Below, piece by piece: positions 12,666 through 23,069 of a stretch of DNA of 64,000 nucleotides (position 1 is the first letter of the stretch; each line of letters opens with the position of its first letter). The notes under the pieces are model-generated. The model had not been told where the DNA came from. It saw only the letters and a program-made list of their open reading frames with translations, and did not search any database. The position numbers and the translations under genes are program-made. The stretch is from contig CAUYUJ010008047.1 of assembly GCA_963575745.1 (NCBI GenBank), positions 368,139 to 432,138 of the forward strand, read 5' to 3'. This DNA is from Prorocentrum cordatum. Lineage: Eukaryota; Sar; Dinophyceae; Prorocentrales; Prorocentraceae.

Positions 12666-13785
12666 CTCTGCTGACTCCTTCGGCCTGGCTACCTTGATCG
12701 TCCTCCTGCTTCCCCTCCTCTTTCTCATACTCCTCCTCCTGACCCGCGGTGGAGATATGCTGAGATGCATGCAGTCGGCCTTGATTAGAGAGGACACGCG
12801 AGAGGACACAAGACCCTTCCGAGGGCCACATCGCCATAGGAGTGTGAGAAGGCACGTGTCGCGAGGCACAGGGCACAAGGGTACCCTTGAGCTGGCAGGG
12901 TCGACCTACTCATCCAGGCCGACTGTAAAAGGCCACGGAACAACTAGAACCACACTGGATCTACAACTCCAGCTAGAGTGCTTCTAATGTTACAACTCTA
13001 CGTAATAGAAGCGAACGACCGTGTCGGCGTATGTGACAGGGAGTTCTGGGCAGGTCGTCCTTATGCGGTCCTTGGAGAATGTAATCATCCCTTCCCCTTT
13101 GGCTCTCTGATCTCGCCAACCCGAGGTAAATAGAGTCAGGCCGCAAGCGAGTCCAGGGAAAGCCCCTTCACGTTGATCAGGGGGGAGGGCCTTGAGGGGT
13201 CATTGGGTCAGAATGCTTTCCCTCGCTCAACGAGGCCCCCAAACGGCCCAATAGGCCTCCAAGACGGCTCGAGGGGGCCCTTCGAGACCTCTCGAGCTCG
13301 AGGACCCCATGAGGGCCGGACCAGGGACGAGTGCTGGAGAGACGTGAGGCCTCATGTGTATCCAACCCTCGTCCAAGTCCAAGCCAGCCGCGCCATGTGT
13401 CCGTCTCCAGCTTCCTGGCAAGCGGGAGCGAACCCCTCCACAAGGTCTACGAAGCCACCTGGGGCAAAAGTGCCCCTCAGCCTCCTGGCCGCTCTAGGTT
13501 GCCCCAGGATTCCCATAGGGACGCTGCCAGACAGTCAAGAGAGCCTTATCAGCTTCGAAAACTGCTTCAAAGACCCCGAATAGGCCCTCAAGAGCCCAAG
13601 GCGGCCGAAGATGGCCCCAAGATGCCTCAAAAGTGGCGCAGGATGTCCCCATGACGCCGCGGAGAAAGCCAACTCATCGAAACAATAGAATAGCGAATAG
13701 CGCCTTCGTTGCAGCACTGCTTTTTCTCGACCGCCCCTGTGCTCTCCTCCTCCCCCCAATCAGGGGAGGACTGTTAGGGGTAGAA
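12666..13785. other. No gene seen
   Basis: Includes a CTCCTC tract near 12705-12745. From 13190 to 13670 it is a loose mosaic of CCCCAAGAGGC/GAGGCCC motifs like that at 15840-16460. Confidence 0.45.
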
Positions 13786-13788
13786 CGA

Positions 13789-13875
13789 AGAAAAAGAAGA
13801 AGAAGAAGAAGAAGAAGAAGAAGAAGAAGAAGGAAGGGGAAAGAGGAGAGGAGGGAAGGGGAAGAAGAGGAGGGA
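13789..13875. repeat. (GAA)n microsatellite passing into GGA-rich tract
   Basis: AAGAAG triplets at 13789-13835, then GGGAAGAGG-rich sequence. Confidence 0.9.
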
Positions 13876-14085
13876 TCCTCCTCCCCTCCCCCCCTCTTCC
13901 TCCTCATATCCTCCTACCCCTCCTCGTCGGAAAGCGACTGATTGGTGAAACGCGCGTAAAAGTATATGGACAATGCGCTGGAGACGGAGGTCTGTGTTGG
14001 ATCGCGATGTGCATTGTGGAATGCTTTTTGGGCATGATCGTAGCACACTTAAACATCATTGCGCACGGCAGAAGGCTTGCCGATG

Positions 14086-14140
14086 GCGCAGGAATGCCAG
14101 GAGGCACTTCCCCAAGCGACCATAGTGAACACCAAGAGAC
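14086..14140. repeat. Left half of the dispersed ~130-bp repeat
   Basis: GGCGCAGGAATGCCAGGAGG onward aligns with 10966-11020. The match stops after GTGAACACCAAGAGACTGC. Confidence 0.6.
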
Positions 14141-14259
14141 TGCATCAAACAAGTTATCCTGGCGAAGGGCCCAACCATATGAAGCTGCGGGTACCGCGAG
14201 GCAAGAGAGAAGAAGCAGGAAGGGGAGGAGTGAGGGGCGTGAAAACGTGGGGCGGGTGC

Positions 14260-14875
14260 GCCAGGCGGACCCTGCCGCTCGGGCCTTGGATGGAGCTCCC
14301 TGTGGGGCCCCGGCACGTGTGAGGGGTGTGCCCAATCGGGTGCGGGTGCGCCATGCGGGGGGGGACCGCTGGGGCCTTCGGCTGAGCTCCGTATGGGGCC
14401 ACGCCACGTGCGAGGGGTGTGCCCAGGCGGGTGCGAGTGCGCCCTGCGGGCCCTGCCGCTGGGGCCTTCGGCGGAGCTCCTCATGACGCCACGACGCGTG
14501 TGAGAGGTATGCTGAATCGAGCGCGGGTTCGCCATGCGGGCCCTGCCGCTGGGGCCTTCTGTGGAGCTCCCTATGGGGCCGCGAAACGCGTGAGGGATGT
14601 ATCGAATCGGGCGCAGGTTCGCCGGGCCCTGCCGCTGGGGCCTTCGGAGGAATTCCCTGTGGGGCCACGGCACCTGTGAGGGGTGTGCCCAAGCGGGTGC
14701 GGGCACGCCATGCGGTCGGGCGGTCGGGGCCGCTGGGGCCTTCGGAGGAATTCCCTGTGGGGCCACGAAGCGTGTGAGGGGTGTGCCCAAGCGGGTGCGG
14801 GCACGCCATGCGGTCGGGGCCGCTGGGGCCTTCGGTAGAGCTCCCTATGGGGCCACGAAGCGTGTGAGAGTTGTT
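14260..14875 (-). repeat. ~90-bp tandem array, inverted member of the 89-bp family
   Basis: About seven units carry the reverse complement of the 6800-8185 unit: GGAGCTCCCTATGGGGCCAC, GTGTGAGGGGTGTGCCC and GCCATGCGG recur every 86-100 bases (landmarks near 14303, 14394, 14483, 14574, 14660, 14759 and 14849). The array abuts a GAT microsatellite. Confidence 0.85.
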
Positions 14876-14896
14876 GTGTGTGAGGGGTGTGATGAC

Positions 14897-14901
14897 TGTG
14901 G

Positions 14902-14933
<32 letters not shown>

Positions 14934-15140
14934 GTGATGATGATGGTGGAAGTGGTGGTGGTGGTGGAGGTGGAGGTGGTGATGGTGATGGTGGTGATAA
15001 TGATAGTGGTAATGATAACGATGATGGTGGCGGTGATGATGTTGATGGTGATGATGCTGATGCTGCTGTTGATAATGTTGATGATGATGATGCTGATGAT
15101 GATGCTGATGATGATGCTGATGATTACTGCGATGATGATG
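14897..15140. repeat. (GAT)n/(GGT)n microsatellite
   Basis: GATGAT and GGTGGT triplets throughout. The 473-codon antisense open frame (Ile/Thr-rich) across this tract is a repeat artefact. Confidence 0.93.
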
Positions 15141-15251
15141 GCGATGGCGACGAGGAGGGCAGAGGCAAGGAGAGAGAGAAGGGAGGAGGGGAAGAAGGGA
15201 GGAGAGGAGGGGGAGGAGGAGAAGAGAAGGACGCGGGGACTTGATAACCAG

Positions 15252-15346
15252 GGCACAACACCAGAGAATGGCTGGGGGAAAACACTAATTGCCACTGGCT
15301 GCGCTGCATGCTGAACATCCGCCACCGCCCTTGCCGCGGTGTTTGG
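15252..15346. repeat. Right half of the dispersed ~130-bp repeat
   Basis: ACACCAGAGAATGG through GGGGGAAAACACTAATTGCC and GCATGCTGAACATC to GCCGCGGTG aligns with about 11008-11098. The first ~16 bases overlap what is also present at the end of the left half (14121-14137). Confidence 0.65.
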
Positions 15347-15439
15347 CGTGACCCCATCGCCAAGTTCTCATCACCTGTTTACGTTACTGCTTCGTGTGTG
15401 CTCGGCGGCCCCTGGGGGGTATGTCGACCCCGGCGTTGG

Positions 15440-15560
15440 TTCCTGAAACCGCGTGGATCGTTCAATCTGGAACGATCGGCCGTTTCCGAAACGTCAGATC
15501 GTTCAACATCGACCAGCTCTGGGTTGCCGGCGGCGTTCAACGTTGAACGCCGGCGGTGGG
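15440..15560. repeat. Palindrome-rich block including a perfect 22-bp palindrome
   Basis: 15531-15552 is a perfect palindrome centred on AACGTT, with arms of CGGCGTTCAAC. It extends to 15-base arms with one mismatch. Upstream, GATCGTTC and GAACGATC form a second stem (about 15458-15479). Function is unknown. Confidence 0.7.
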
Positions 15561-15610
15561 GTCGCCCCAGGTCGACACGACGCGAACCTACCGTTTGAGC
15601 AGGGACCGAC

Positions 15611-15810
15611 CGTCCTGGCATTCCTATAGCCATACCACGAAATGTTCTTAGAACCCAAACATGTTCTAAGAACAAAACAATGTTCTTAGAACATAAACCC
15701 GATGTGACAAAACAAGACAGACTCCGCCAGAAATGTTCTGAGAACATTTCGTGGAAACCACACAGGGTTCTTAGAACATTGCTTGGTGGGGCTATAGGCG
15801 AGCCAGGACG
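15611..15810. mobile_element. MITE-like element with 46-bp terminal inverted repeats
   Basis: The first 46 bases (15611-15656, starting CGTCCTGGC and ending GTTCTTAGAACCC) match the reverse complement of the last 46 (15765-15810) at 38 of 46 positions with no gap. The 108-bp interior repeats the small palindrome TGTTCTTAGAACA and variants at least three times. There is no open frame. A ~200-bp non-coding unit with long inverted termini fits a miniature inverted-repeat element. I see no clear target-site duplication, so a non-mobile foldback is also possible. Confidence 0.55.
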
Positions 15811-15839
15811 CTGCGCCGCTGCTTGAACGGTACCCCAGG

Positions 15840-16460
15840 CCCCCAGGCAAGTCCCGAACAACTCGGGTCAGAGCTGGCCGTGCTCCCGGGCGCGGCCCTC
15901 AGGAGCCCCCAAGGCAACGCAGGGAGCGCCCAAGGAAGCCCAAGAGCGGCCCGGGAACGGCGAAAAATGGGTGCCAGCGCACACGATAATCCCCGAGGTG
16001 GCCCACGATGGCCCCAGACAGCCGCCAAAAGACTTCCAAGAGGCCACTAGTAACAAAGAACGAGAATTTACCCCAATTACGTTTTCGTTCGGGCTTTTTT
16101 TTCCTGTGGGCATCTAAAGTCTCAAGATGGCTCTGCGATCGCCCAAGATGACTCCACATGAGGCCCAGACGGGCTCCAAGAGGGCTGCGAATACTCCCAA
16201 GAGCGAGACCCAAGAGAGCTCCAAGAGGGCCCAAAAGCGGCTAAGGAGCTGGGACTGATGGAGGGCAGGCTCAAGACTCTCCATATGCTTCCTGGAAGAG
16301 ACCCCTGAGACCTGGGACAATACTGGGGACTCATAAGGTGGCAGGCCTCAGGATGCCCCCAAAACAGCCCCGAGCGGCCTCAAGATGGCCCATGGTGGTC
16401 CAAGACAGCTCTCACGAGGCCCCCAGAAAACCCCCGCAAGACTCCAGAAACCCCTGAGAC
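15840..16460. repeat. Degenerate CCCAAGAGGGCCC-type mosaic
   Basis: Short motifs such as CCAAGAGGGC, CCCAAGATGG and CTCCAAGAGGGC recur irregularly. Related mosaics lie at 13190-13670 and 50370-50560, and in the opposite sense at 20210-20930. No gene is seen. Confidence 0.55.
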
Positions 16461-17900
16461 ACCCCCCATGACCCCCAGATTAATCCCACTGACTTCCATG
16501 AGTCCTCCAGATGTTCCCCCTGCCCTTCCATAGTGATAGCATGCCCTCATGCAAAGGAATGCGGCTTTCCGCATGCACTTGCATGACCCTTCGTGGCCTG
16601 ACCCTCTCATTCATAGCACTCCCCTACATAACTAAATGCCAGCAATGATACATTATGGAGCGCCAGGAAAACCGAAGCAATCGAATGATGTCTCGCACGG
16701 CGGTCCTGACCCTGTTGAAAAACAAGCCTGCGCCACGCACTTCGATCACGCCACTGCTGGGAAGAAGTCCAGGATGGTTCAGAAAACTGCTGATTGGGCG
16801 CGCCTAAGGCAGACTGGGAGACTCAAAAAACAGAAAGCACGAATGCCAGCTGGCCCAGCGCGATGCGCCCCAGACATCCCAGAGCCACGCAAGTGGAGCC
16901 TTAGAAGCAAAGAGTCGAACACTAAACATTTCAATTCAAGAGCTACCAACAGAGTCAACCCCGTCATGTTGAGTCTTTGTGTCCATGCCTGCTATACCCT
17001 GTGCAAAGACCAAGGCGCCTACTCATTAGTCAGCAGGCCGCGCCCCCTTCTGATCCTCATCTTGCACTTCAAGAATCACGCTTCGTCTACAATGGAGGTC
17101 ACATCCGAGATGGACCATGATGGATGCAAGTCTTAAGTAGTCCTGCCACTGGTTAAAACCATGCGGGAGAATAGCGAAAACGTGCCCAACGACCCCCAAG
17201 AGGCCACGCTAGTGAAGCCAACGTCTGCAAGCACGTCCGTGGCATCGAAAATCAAAGGTTTCAAATTAGCCATATTCGTACAACTTCACCCTGCTGGATG
17301 ACGTGCAACATTATCTTTCAAAACAACCATCTTCCAAAACCGCTATCTTCGTACAGGGTCCTCGGGGTCTTGTCAGAGTCCTCGGGCCGCTTGCTTGTGG
17401 ATAGGATGCTTCAAGAAACATCCTCGACGTCTCTGTACTGTTGCGGAGCGTCAGAGCGTCAGAAGCATGGACAAATCAAAGGTTCCGAGGCTGCCACTGA
17501 AGTGCAACGCCATGTCGTCTGGTCTCAAAGTCGACGAGCAGTCCGCGCGGCAATCCGAACGAACGCACGGCCGTCACCAGAGCGACGCGCCCTCCTCGGT
17601 ATGAACCACCACGGTATCGAACCGGACAGTCCCCTGGGCCGGCGCGCATCCAGAGATGCCCGAAGAGCTCGCAGCCTGCACGGGTTAAGCAGCCCAACTG
17701 GGGTCGGAGCAGGTGGGGCTGGAAGATCCCGCTGCAGCGCCGATACATAGGCGATGCCAGGATGAAGAACTCGGGCTCCGCTTATCTTCGCGCCCTCGCG
17801 CCCTCGTGCCGCCCTCTTGGAGAAGGGCAGCCGCTCTGGCCTGGTCCGCGGCGCGCGAAGCGCGGCCATCTTCGCGCCCGAGGGGGAGGCCCCCAGGATT
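16461..17900. other. No recognisable gene
   Basis: Plus frames of 166 codons (16636-17136) and 150 codons (17298-17750) are open but have no motif I recognise. A partial copy of the GCCGATACATAGGCGATGC hairpin motif lies at about 17739-17757. Confidence 0.4.
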
Positions 17901-17934
17901 GCGCCGCATCGCCGATACATAGGCGATGCGGCGC
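17901..17934. repeat. Perfect 13-bp inverted repeat with 8-nt loop
   Basis: GCGCCGCATCGCC, loop GATACATA, then the exact reverse complement. A shortened version with the same loop is found near 17739-17757. Confidence 0.8.
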
Positions 17935-17990
17935 GATCCTCCGACCATCTGCTCGGGAAGGTGGCGACAACCGAACCCTGCCCCCACCAA

Positions 17991-18014
17991 CCATCGATTC
18001 TCCTGAATCGATGG
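17991..18014. repeat. Perfect 10-bp inverted repeat with 4-nt loop
   Basis: CCATCGATTC, loop TCCT, GAATCGATGG. A decayed second copy (CCATCGAGTTGCCTGAATCG) follows about 90 bases downstream, so the hairpin belongs to a short tandem duplication at 17985-18140. Confidence 0.75.
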
Positions 18015-18319
18015 GAGGCGGGGGTTCAGATTCCGCCACGTGATCGACGCAGTCCTAACCCTACCCCCCCCCCCCGACCATCGAGTTGCCTGAATCGTTG
18101 ATCGGCGAAGTTCAGGTTCGGATTCCGCCGCCGATCGAATCCCATTCGGGCGGCACGGATGCACGGAGCCTCCGGGCCGCGCGCGGTGATAGTGGGCCGC
18201 CACGCGCGGATACTGGGCTTGCCCGTGGCCTGCCGCAAACAGGTCGGGCCATGCTTGAACACATATGAATATTACACCAGAGAAAAAACAACCATTGGGT
18301 GGCGTGAAAATTAGTGATA

Positions 18320-18560
18320 TGGATATTCAGATCGATAGTGAGATCGATAGTGAAATCGATCGTGAGGACGATTGGAAGTTCGATCGTGAGACCGATGGTG
18401 AAGTTGATTCAATGAAATCGATAGTGCGATCGATCGTGAGATCGCTCGTGCGATCTATAATGAGATCGATTGTGAGATCGATGTTGAGATCGATTGTGAG
18501 ATCGATAGAGAAATGGGTAATGAGATCGATGGTCAAACAGATCGATAAGAAGATCGACCA
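18320..18560. repeat. 12-bp tandem array, unit close to GAGATCGATAGT
   Basis: About twenty units of (T/G)GAGATCGAT(A/C/T)G. Because 12 is a multiple of three, both strands stay open with 4-residue periods (I-V-R-S on plus, T-I-D-L on minus). Nearly every unit contains GATC and most contain ATCGAT. Confidence 0.9.
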
Positions 18561-18586
18561 AGAACCTGGGAACCCTGCCGCCCACC

Positions 18587-18652
18587 GAAATCGGCCTGGA
18601 ACCCGGAACCGGGAACCCGGGAACCCGGAACCGGGAACCTGGAAACCGCGCC
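18587..18652. repeat. GGAACCC/GGGAACC short tandem repeat
   Basis: Repeated GGAACCCGG and CCGGGAACC blocks that are partly palindromic. Confidence 0.8.
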
Positions 18653-18904
18653 GCCTACCGAGATCGGCCCCGAACGGTCGCCAAATCCTTCAATCTCCGC
18701 TAGGACCCCTTCAGTGCAAGCACTGATTGGGGAACATGATGGGGAACATGATGGATGCATATCGCCATGTCTGTCGTTTGCACACTCCTCTCGTTACTCG
18801 GCCTCCCGAGTCTCCGCTCCGTCCCCTCTCCTCTCCACATCCCCCTCCCTCTGGCACCTCCCCTCAACCAGCTGCCCCTCCCTTCTCGTCCTGCTCTCCT
18901 GCGT

Positions 18905-19135
18905 CCATCCTGCTTTCTTTCTCTCTCTCTCTCTCTTTCTCTCGCTCTCTTCCTCCCTCGCTCTCCTTCTCTCTCTCTCTCTCTGTATCTCTCCTCCGTC
19001 CACCCACTTGGAGGAGGGAGGAGGCAGTAAAGTGAAGTGAGCACACAGCACCAACTCACAGGTCGCATCCTCCCAAGTTCTCCCCTCCTCCTCCTCCTCT
19101 TCCTCCTCCTCCTCCTCCTCCTCTTCCTCCTCCTT
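18905..19135. repeat. (CT)n tract followed by (TCC)n tract
   Basis: CT dinucleotides dominate 18905-18995, and TCC/TTCC triplets dominate 19078-19135. The Ser/Leu-rich and Glu/Arg-rich frames here come from the repeats. Confidence 0.9.
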
Positions 19136-19589
19136 CACTCGTGCCTCGACAGAACGGTGAAAGGCGTTGAGGGCAGCGTTCCCGAGACGGACACCAAGAA
19201 GACTCCAGCATGAATCGCCCCAGAACGACATGACGGGAATATCTTCCTCCTCTTCCTCCTGTTCCTCCGTCGACGCACCCTTAACCCCTCTTTCAGCCCT
19301 CCCTTCACCCTCTTTGCCGTAATCATCTCTCCTTCGTTCTCATCATCCGCATTATCATCTTCGTTCTTCACCTCCACTTCCAACCCCTCCACATGTTCCT
19401 ACTCCTACCATCATCCAGTCCTCCTGCGCAGCGTGACAGAGAGCAAGGACACAATTTGGACGGTAACTTCCTAGAACCAACATGTGGGACAACATCAACC
19501 GCTTTCAGACGATGGTGGTATTGAAGTGTCTCTCTAGGAGTGTTTGGACCCTCTTTGAGACCCCAGAGACAAGGTTCACATCCGCCTCC
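19136..19589. other. No gene seen
   Basis: Pyrimidine-rich to about 19400, then unassigned. Confidence 0.4.
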
Positions 19590-19890
19590 GCGCCTACTTC
19601 GGCACACCCTTTTCACGTATCGTGCCACTCAAGAAGCTTTCTTCACGGCGGCAGAGACAAGGTTCGCATAACAGCCTCCCGCCCTTTTCAGCACGCGCCG
19701 CACACGGATCGTGCCCCACAGGGAGCGCCATATATGGCCCCATAGACGAGGTTCGCACAACATCCCCCCGCTCATTTCGGCGCATGCCTCACGCGAATTG
19801 TGCCCTGGAAGGAGCTCTACCATGGACAATTTAGCGAGGCGTCCCCCTGCCCATTTCGGCGCATGCCTCATATGGATCGTGCCCCACAAG
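19590..19890 (+). repeat. Third, diverged array of the 89-bp family
   Basis: About four units of 81-100 bases with landmarks (A/G)(A/T)(A/T)(C/T)GTGCC(C/A) near 19617, 19698, 19798 and 19879. Each contains TTCGGC(A/G)CA(C/T)(G/A)CC and GGAG(C/G) blocks like those at 6800-8185. It is weaker than the other two arrays. Confidence 0.6.
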
Positions 19891-20209
19891 GAATTCAGCG
19901 CAACTGTGCACGCTTGCTCCGAAATTCTGTGGCACTCCAACGGCGGTTGCGCCAAGAACCGTATGAGGCTGGACGACCATCCGACATGGGGGGGGGGAAG
20001 CAGCCGCTGTGCCTACAGCGCCTCAGGTGCAGCGGGGTGGTTTGAGACTCAAGATGCCCTTGCCTAATGAAAAGCATGATTCAGAACGACCTCGGATCCA
20101 GGAAACGACGCTGCACGAAGGGCGCCTCAAGCGCAGCAAATATGCCTTGGCCTCGAGAGGCCTCGTTTTGTCTCAGTCGGATGCCGAACTGAAGGATTTG
20201 GGCTTCCTG
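19891..20209. other. No gene seen
   Basis: Unassigned, with an eight-base G run near 19990. Confidence 0.4.
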
Positions 20210-20930
20210 GGGGCCTAGGGGCCTCTAGGCCTGTCGGGAGCCTGTTGGGGGCCTCTTAGGGCCGTCTGGGGGCCATCTTGAGCTGTCTCGGCCGTCTGGA
20301 AACCATGGTGGGCCGTCCTGGCGGCCACGAGGGCTCTCGTGAAGCCCATATTCGGCCATCTCGGGGCCATCTTGAGGGGTCCAGGGGCCCCCTGTGGACC
20401 ACATGCGGGCTCGCTTGGGCTCCTCTGGGGCGCTGTTGGCCCGTCTGACGTGTTCAGAAGCCGTCTGGGGGGGCACTCTGGGAGGTCTCTCGGGCCGTCA
20501 TGGAAAACTCTGGGGCGCTCTGGTGGCCGTCGTGTGGCCATGTGAGGTTCCTCTTGGGGCAAGCTTGGGCCATTCGACGACCACCCGTAAGCCTCAGAAG
20601 CCCATCAGAAACAAACAAGCGAGATCTTGAACAACTCACGGTTTTCCCGTTGGTGTGTTCACTGATGGTGGCCCCTTATGGTCCTCTTGAAAGCTTCTTG
20701 GAGCCAGAACCTTTTCACAAGTCGAAAAGTTTGCCTCTCGAGGCTCGTTCGTGGGCTCAGTTGGACTCGTTCGCGCGGTCGTTGGGGTCTGTTCTGGCCA
20801 GCTTGTGGCCATCTAAGAACCTCCGTGGTCACGTTGGTCTGTCTTGGCGGCCCCATGTGCGTCCTCTGGGGCCGTCCTCGAGGCCCCTGGGGTCCTTGAG
20901 GCCCCTGGGGCCTGGAACATTAATCGGAAC
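20210..20930. repeat. Degenerate GGGGCCGTCTTGGGGCC-type mosaic
   Basis: Recurring GGCCGTC(T/C)(T/G)GG, GGGGCCATCTTGAG and CTCTTGG motifs. It has the opposite strand sense to 15840-16460. Confidence 0.55.
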
Positions 20931-21657
20931 AATTCTTCTGATGAGGGAGAGGGGGGGTAAGTTTGAAAATTGTGGGCTCCTGGCCCCGGGACCCCGTCGC
21001 CGTTTACACCGTATAAAACTATAGGGACGCGTGCTGTGTGTACTGCGGTCCTCCTCCACATGTTCTCCAGGAATTCTACTCGAAGGCGGCTACGGAGTAG
21101 CCCGCCCCCTCCGTGTACTGTTGCTTGAAACAAGAAGGATTTCATGGTCTGGCCTTTCCTGCGGTCGTGGCTCCATTGAAACATCTCCTGGTGTCTCAAA
21201 ATGGTGCTGCCGACGGCCTTGTGTTAAGATCGGCGCGTTGCTCCCGTCGTTCAGAATGGCGCTCTCGTCCAAGCGCGGGCCACTTTCTGTATCCGAGTCA
21301 TTCTTCATCGTTCTCGCCCCTCGCCATTCTTATCCTCCGCATTCCCCTAGTCCTCCTGTTCCTGCCGCGCCTTCGACTCCACTTCCCTCTGCTGCTGTTC
21401 AGCCTCCTCATCACCTTTTCTCCTCCTCCTCCTCCTCCTCCTTTGCTGCTCATCCGCCGTCTCCTCCTCCTTCTTCCGCTCATCCTCTGTACGCAGCTCC
21501 CCTGTTCAGACTGCGAATGCAACGATGGGGTCTGCTTGGGAGTTCCAGGTGCGCTATGGCACGCATCCGCGGATAGAGTCAAATCAGCGCAATGGTAACG
21601 GATGGGTGGGATGGGTCGGATGTCAGGTACTAGGGGGTGAGCGCACCTAGCGTGTCT

Positions 21658-21815
21658 TCTTCCTATATCCTCCTCCTCCACCTCCACTTCCACCTCCACC
21701 TCCACCTCCTCCTCCTCCTCCCCCTCCCCTCCCCCTCCCCCATCCTCCTCCTCCTCCTCCTCCTCCTCCTTCTCCTCCTCCTCCTCCTCCTCCTCCTCCT
21801 CCTCCTCCTCCTCCA
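21658..21815. repeat. (TCC)n microsatellite just upstream of LINE ORF1
   Basis: Almost pure CTC/TCC triplets end about 25 bases before the ATG at 21842. A similar pyrimidine tract at 21420-21480 is shorter. Either the tract belongs to the element's 5' region or the element is truncated against it; the sequence alone does not decide. Confidence 0.9.
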
Positions 21816-21841
21816 GCCGTGCTGGCACAGGCGAGATCCCT

Positions 21842-23059
21842 GTGCTTGCAAGCACGTATCTTCAGTGCGGCTCGTGCTTGCGGGCCACCATCTACGATCA
21901 TCCCGACAGTTTTGGCTCCCTCCCAATGCGGCGGCCGATGGCACCGCCGCCGCCCGACCTGCCCGATGTCCTGCGCGGCCCCAGGAGGCCGACTTGGGCC
22001 TGCGGGGCCTGCGGCATGGCCCCCTCCAACTGGGCCTGCCGTGTGCGCTGCGCCTGTGGGCGGGAGGCTCCGCTGCGCATCCGCAAGACGGCCGTGGAGC
22101 AGCACCAACGATGGGAGAAGGAGCACGCTGCTGGCGGCGGAGGCCGCGGCGGCAAGGGCAAGAGCACGGGCCCCAATCAGCGGGGGGTCTCATCGTCGAC
22201 TGTGCCGTCCGAGCTCGGCAAGCGGTTGGCGGAGATTGAGAAGCTCTTGCGAGGGCAGACGTCCCAGCCTGCTGACAAGGAGGGCGAGGCCAGCGCCAAG
22301 CCTCCACCTTGGCAGGCCAGCGCTGACCCCAAGAAGGATAACACAATCGCGGACGATGACACCGACGAGGTCAAGAAGCGCAAGCTTGCGAACCAGCTGG
22401 CGTGCTTCGAGGCCAGTCTCAAGTTGGTCCCCCACGGCTCGGACAACGACGAGCTCCGCTCGAGCATTCAGCGGAAGATTGAAGGAGTTCGTGACCAGCA
22501 GAAGGCTCTGCGCACCCCTGCCGTGGTGCACCGCAGGGCCACTTCTGATCTGCAGAAGGCTACGTCTGCAGTCGCTAAGCTGGAAGCGGACATCACCGAG
22601 AAGCAGAAGCAGCTCGACGAGTTGCAAGAATCCCTCAAGAATAAGCGCGCCACGCTGGAGGCCAAGAAGATCGAGGTCACTGTGCTGCGCGCGGAGGTCA
22701 GCCAGGCAGCGCAGCAGCTTGGCGGCAAGGCTACGGACAAGCCAGATTCCAACCCGCTCGACGTCAAGCCAGACGATGTCGATGATGAGGAAGTGCGCAC
22801 GCTGCTTGGGTCTACCGCCTGGGCCAAGCTCCGAGAGCACCTCGCGGGTAAGATGCCCGCCCCGAAGGACGCCTCCATGCCCCAGGCACCTGATGATGTT
22901 CCTGGTGACGCTGGCGGCGACGGCGGCGGCGATCTCAAGCGCTCCCTGGACGAGCTGGAGGAGTCCGAGAGAGAGCAGCTCTTCGAGGCGGCCAAGTCAG
23001 GTGCAGAGGCTTTCGCCAAAACGCTTGGCGACATGGCCAAGCGAAGGAAACATTCCTAA
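21842..23059 (+). CDS. LINE ORF1 protein (RanBP2-like zinc finger, coiled coil)
   Basis: 405 codons, predicted RNA-binding partner of the element's RT. Near residues 46-70 a W-A-C-x2-C-x5-N-x6-C-x-C motif resembles a RanBP2-type zinc finger. A Gly/Lys-rich basic stretch follows. From about 170 to 290 the sequence is Lys/Glu/Gln/Leu-rich with heptad-like spacing (for example L-E-A-D-I-T-E-K-Q-K-Q-L-D-E-L), a likely coiled coil. The C-terminus is acidic, then ends K-R-R-K-H-S. Met29 or Met33, just before the Pro-rich lead to the finger, may be the true start, because the ORF1 at 40402-41667 begins the same way. ORF2 starts 10 bases after the stop, in another frame. Confidence 0.85.
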   Translation: MLASTYLQCGSCLRATIYDHPDSFGSLPMRRPMAPPPPDLPDVLRGPRRPTWACGACGMAPSNWACRVRCACGREAPLRIRKTAVEQHQRWEKEHAAGGGGRGGKGKSTGPNQRGVSSSTVPSELGKRLAEIEKLLRGQTSQPADKEGEASAKPPPWQASADPKKDNTIADDDTDEVKKRKLANQLACFEASLKLVPHGSDNDELRSSIQRKIEGVRDQQKALRTPAVVHRRATSDLQKATSAVAKLEADITEKQKQLDELQESLKNKRATLEAKKIEVTVLRAEVSQAAQQLGGKATDKPDSNPLDVKPDDVDDEEVRTLLGSTAWAKLREHLAGKMPAPKDASMPQAPDDVPGDAGGDGGGDLKRSLDELEESEREQLFEAAKSGAEAFAKTLGDMAKRRKHS

Positions 23060-23069
23060 CCTTCCTCTC

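Noticed and set aside
13904-15325. 473-codon minus-strand open frame
   Set aside because: It is the translation of the 90-bp array and the GAT microsatellite (Ile/Thr runs and repeated H-T-P-H-x-R-G-P blocks).
18265-18726. 153-codon plus frame with I-V-R-S repeats
   Set aside because: Translation of the 12-bp array; no independent evidence of a gene.
21085-21095. GGCTACGGA near 21087, matching the complement of the spliced-leader start
   Set aside because: Nine bases only, with no match to the remaining leader.
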